Positions 63,938-64,000 of a stretch of 64,000 nucleotides of DNA are shown one piece after another. The notes below the pieces were generated by a model. It ran no database searches, was not told where the DNA came from, and saw only the letters and a list, made by a program, of their open reading frames with translations. The position numbers and the translations under genes were made by a program. Position 1 is the stretch's first letter. The number at the start of each line of letters is the position of its first letter. Source of the stretch: Martinezella multihospitum (lineage in GTDB: Bacteria > Pseudomonadota > Alphaproteobacteria > Rhizobiales > Rhizobiaceae); the NCBI RefSeq assembly GCF_900094585.1, contig NZ_FMAG01000001.1, positions 944,530-1,008,529 of the forward strand. The letters run 5' to 3'.

Positions 63938-64000
63938 AAACGCAATCCGCTCAATGATATAGCGAGATGCCGGACGCGAAGCGTTTCTGTGTATCCTCAA

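Overview
The window reads as a GC-rich alphaproteobacterial replicon of the Rhizobium/Agrobacterium type. Reasons: rhizobial-style DctB/DctD-like two-component genes, many polyamine-type (PotABCD-like) ABC systems, a cobalamin riboswitch in front of a CbtJKL/BtuFCD-like importer, orphan TadE/TadG genes, and dense short operons with ATGA overlaps. It contains no rRNA, tRNA, CRISPR array, insertion sequence or core housekeeping operon, so a chromid, megaplasmid or accessory chromosomal region is likely. The taxon is inferred from gene families only.

Layout. 0.1-3.2 kb: histidine kinase and NtrC-type regulator whose AAA+ domain lacks the GAFTGA loop. 3.2-3.8 kb: AT-rich gap with a long inverted repeat and a possible 30-residue membrane peptide. 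3.8-7.4 kb: EmrAB-like drug efflux pair with a divergent TetR repressor. 7.5-11.1 kb: periplasmic copper-handling operon (CopC, SCO1, PCuAC, PepSY membrane protein, DUF2946). 11.7-12.8 kb: membrane diguanylate cyclase. 12.9-16.1 kb: cobalamin riboswitch and a binding protein/permease/ATPase importer for cobalt or a corrinoid. 16.2-22.1 kb: YbhGFSR-like exporter with a divergent CecR-like TetR regulator. 22.1-26.5 kb: DUF882 peptidase-like protein and a MalT-like LuxR regulator.

26.6-56.1 kb is the most interesting part: a set of genes for opening cyclic amides. It holds HyuA/HyuB (ATP-dependent hydantoinase/oxoprolinase) with a PotADBC-like importer. After two Tad genes and a LysR regulator comes pxpA-accB-accC-pxpB-pxpC. 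Together the AccBC and PxpBC pieces supply every domain of a urea-carboxylase-type biotin enzyme as separate subunits. A GntR regulator with two DNA-binding domains then faces an operon with two permeases, two short-chain dehydrogenases, a Tat-exported binding protein, two different ABC ATPases (one without its switch histidine), a polysaccharide-deacetylase-fold protein resembling cyclic-imide hydrolase, a small Cys protein, a CobW metallochaperone, a binding-protein homologue without signal peptide, and an amidase. I infer uptake of a lactam, hydantoin or imide, ring opening, then amide hydrolysis. The actual substrate cannot be read from sequence.

56.2-64 kb: an ACS-type MFS carrier; a 2-oxoacid dehydrogenase operon (fused E1 alpha-beta, E2, aromatic/aspartate-type aminotransferase, no E3) with a divergent Lrp-type regulator; and a PaaX-like repressor. 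Most large opposite-strand open frames are coding-strand shadows and were left out.
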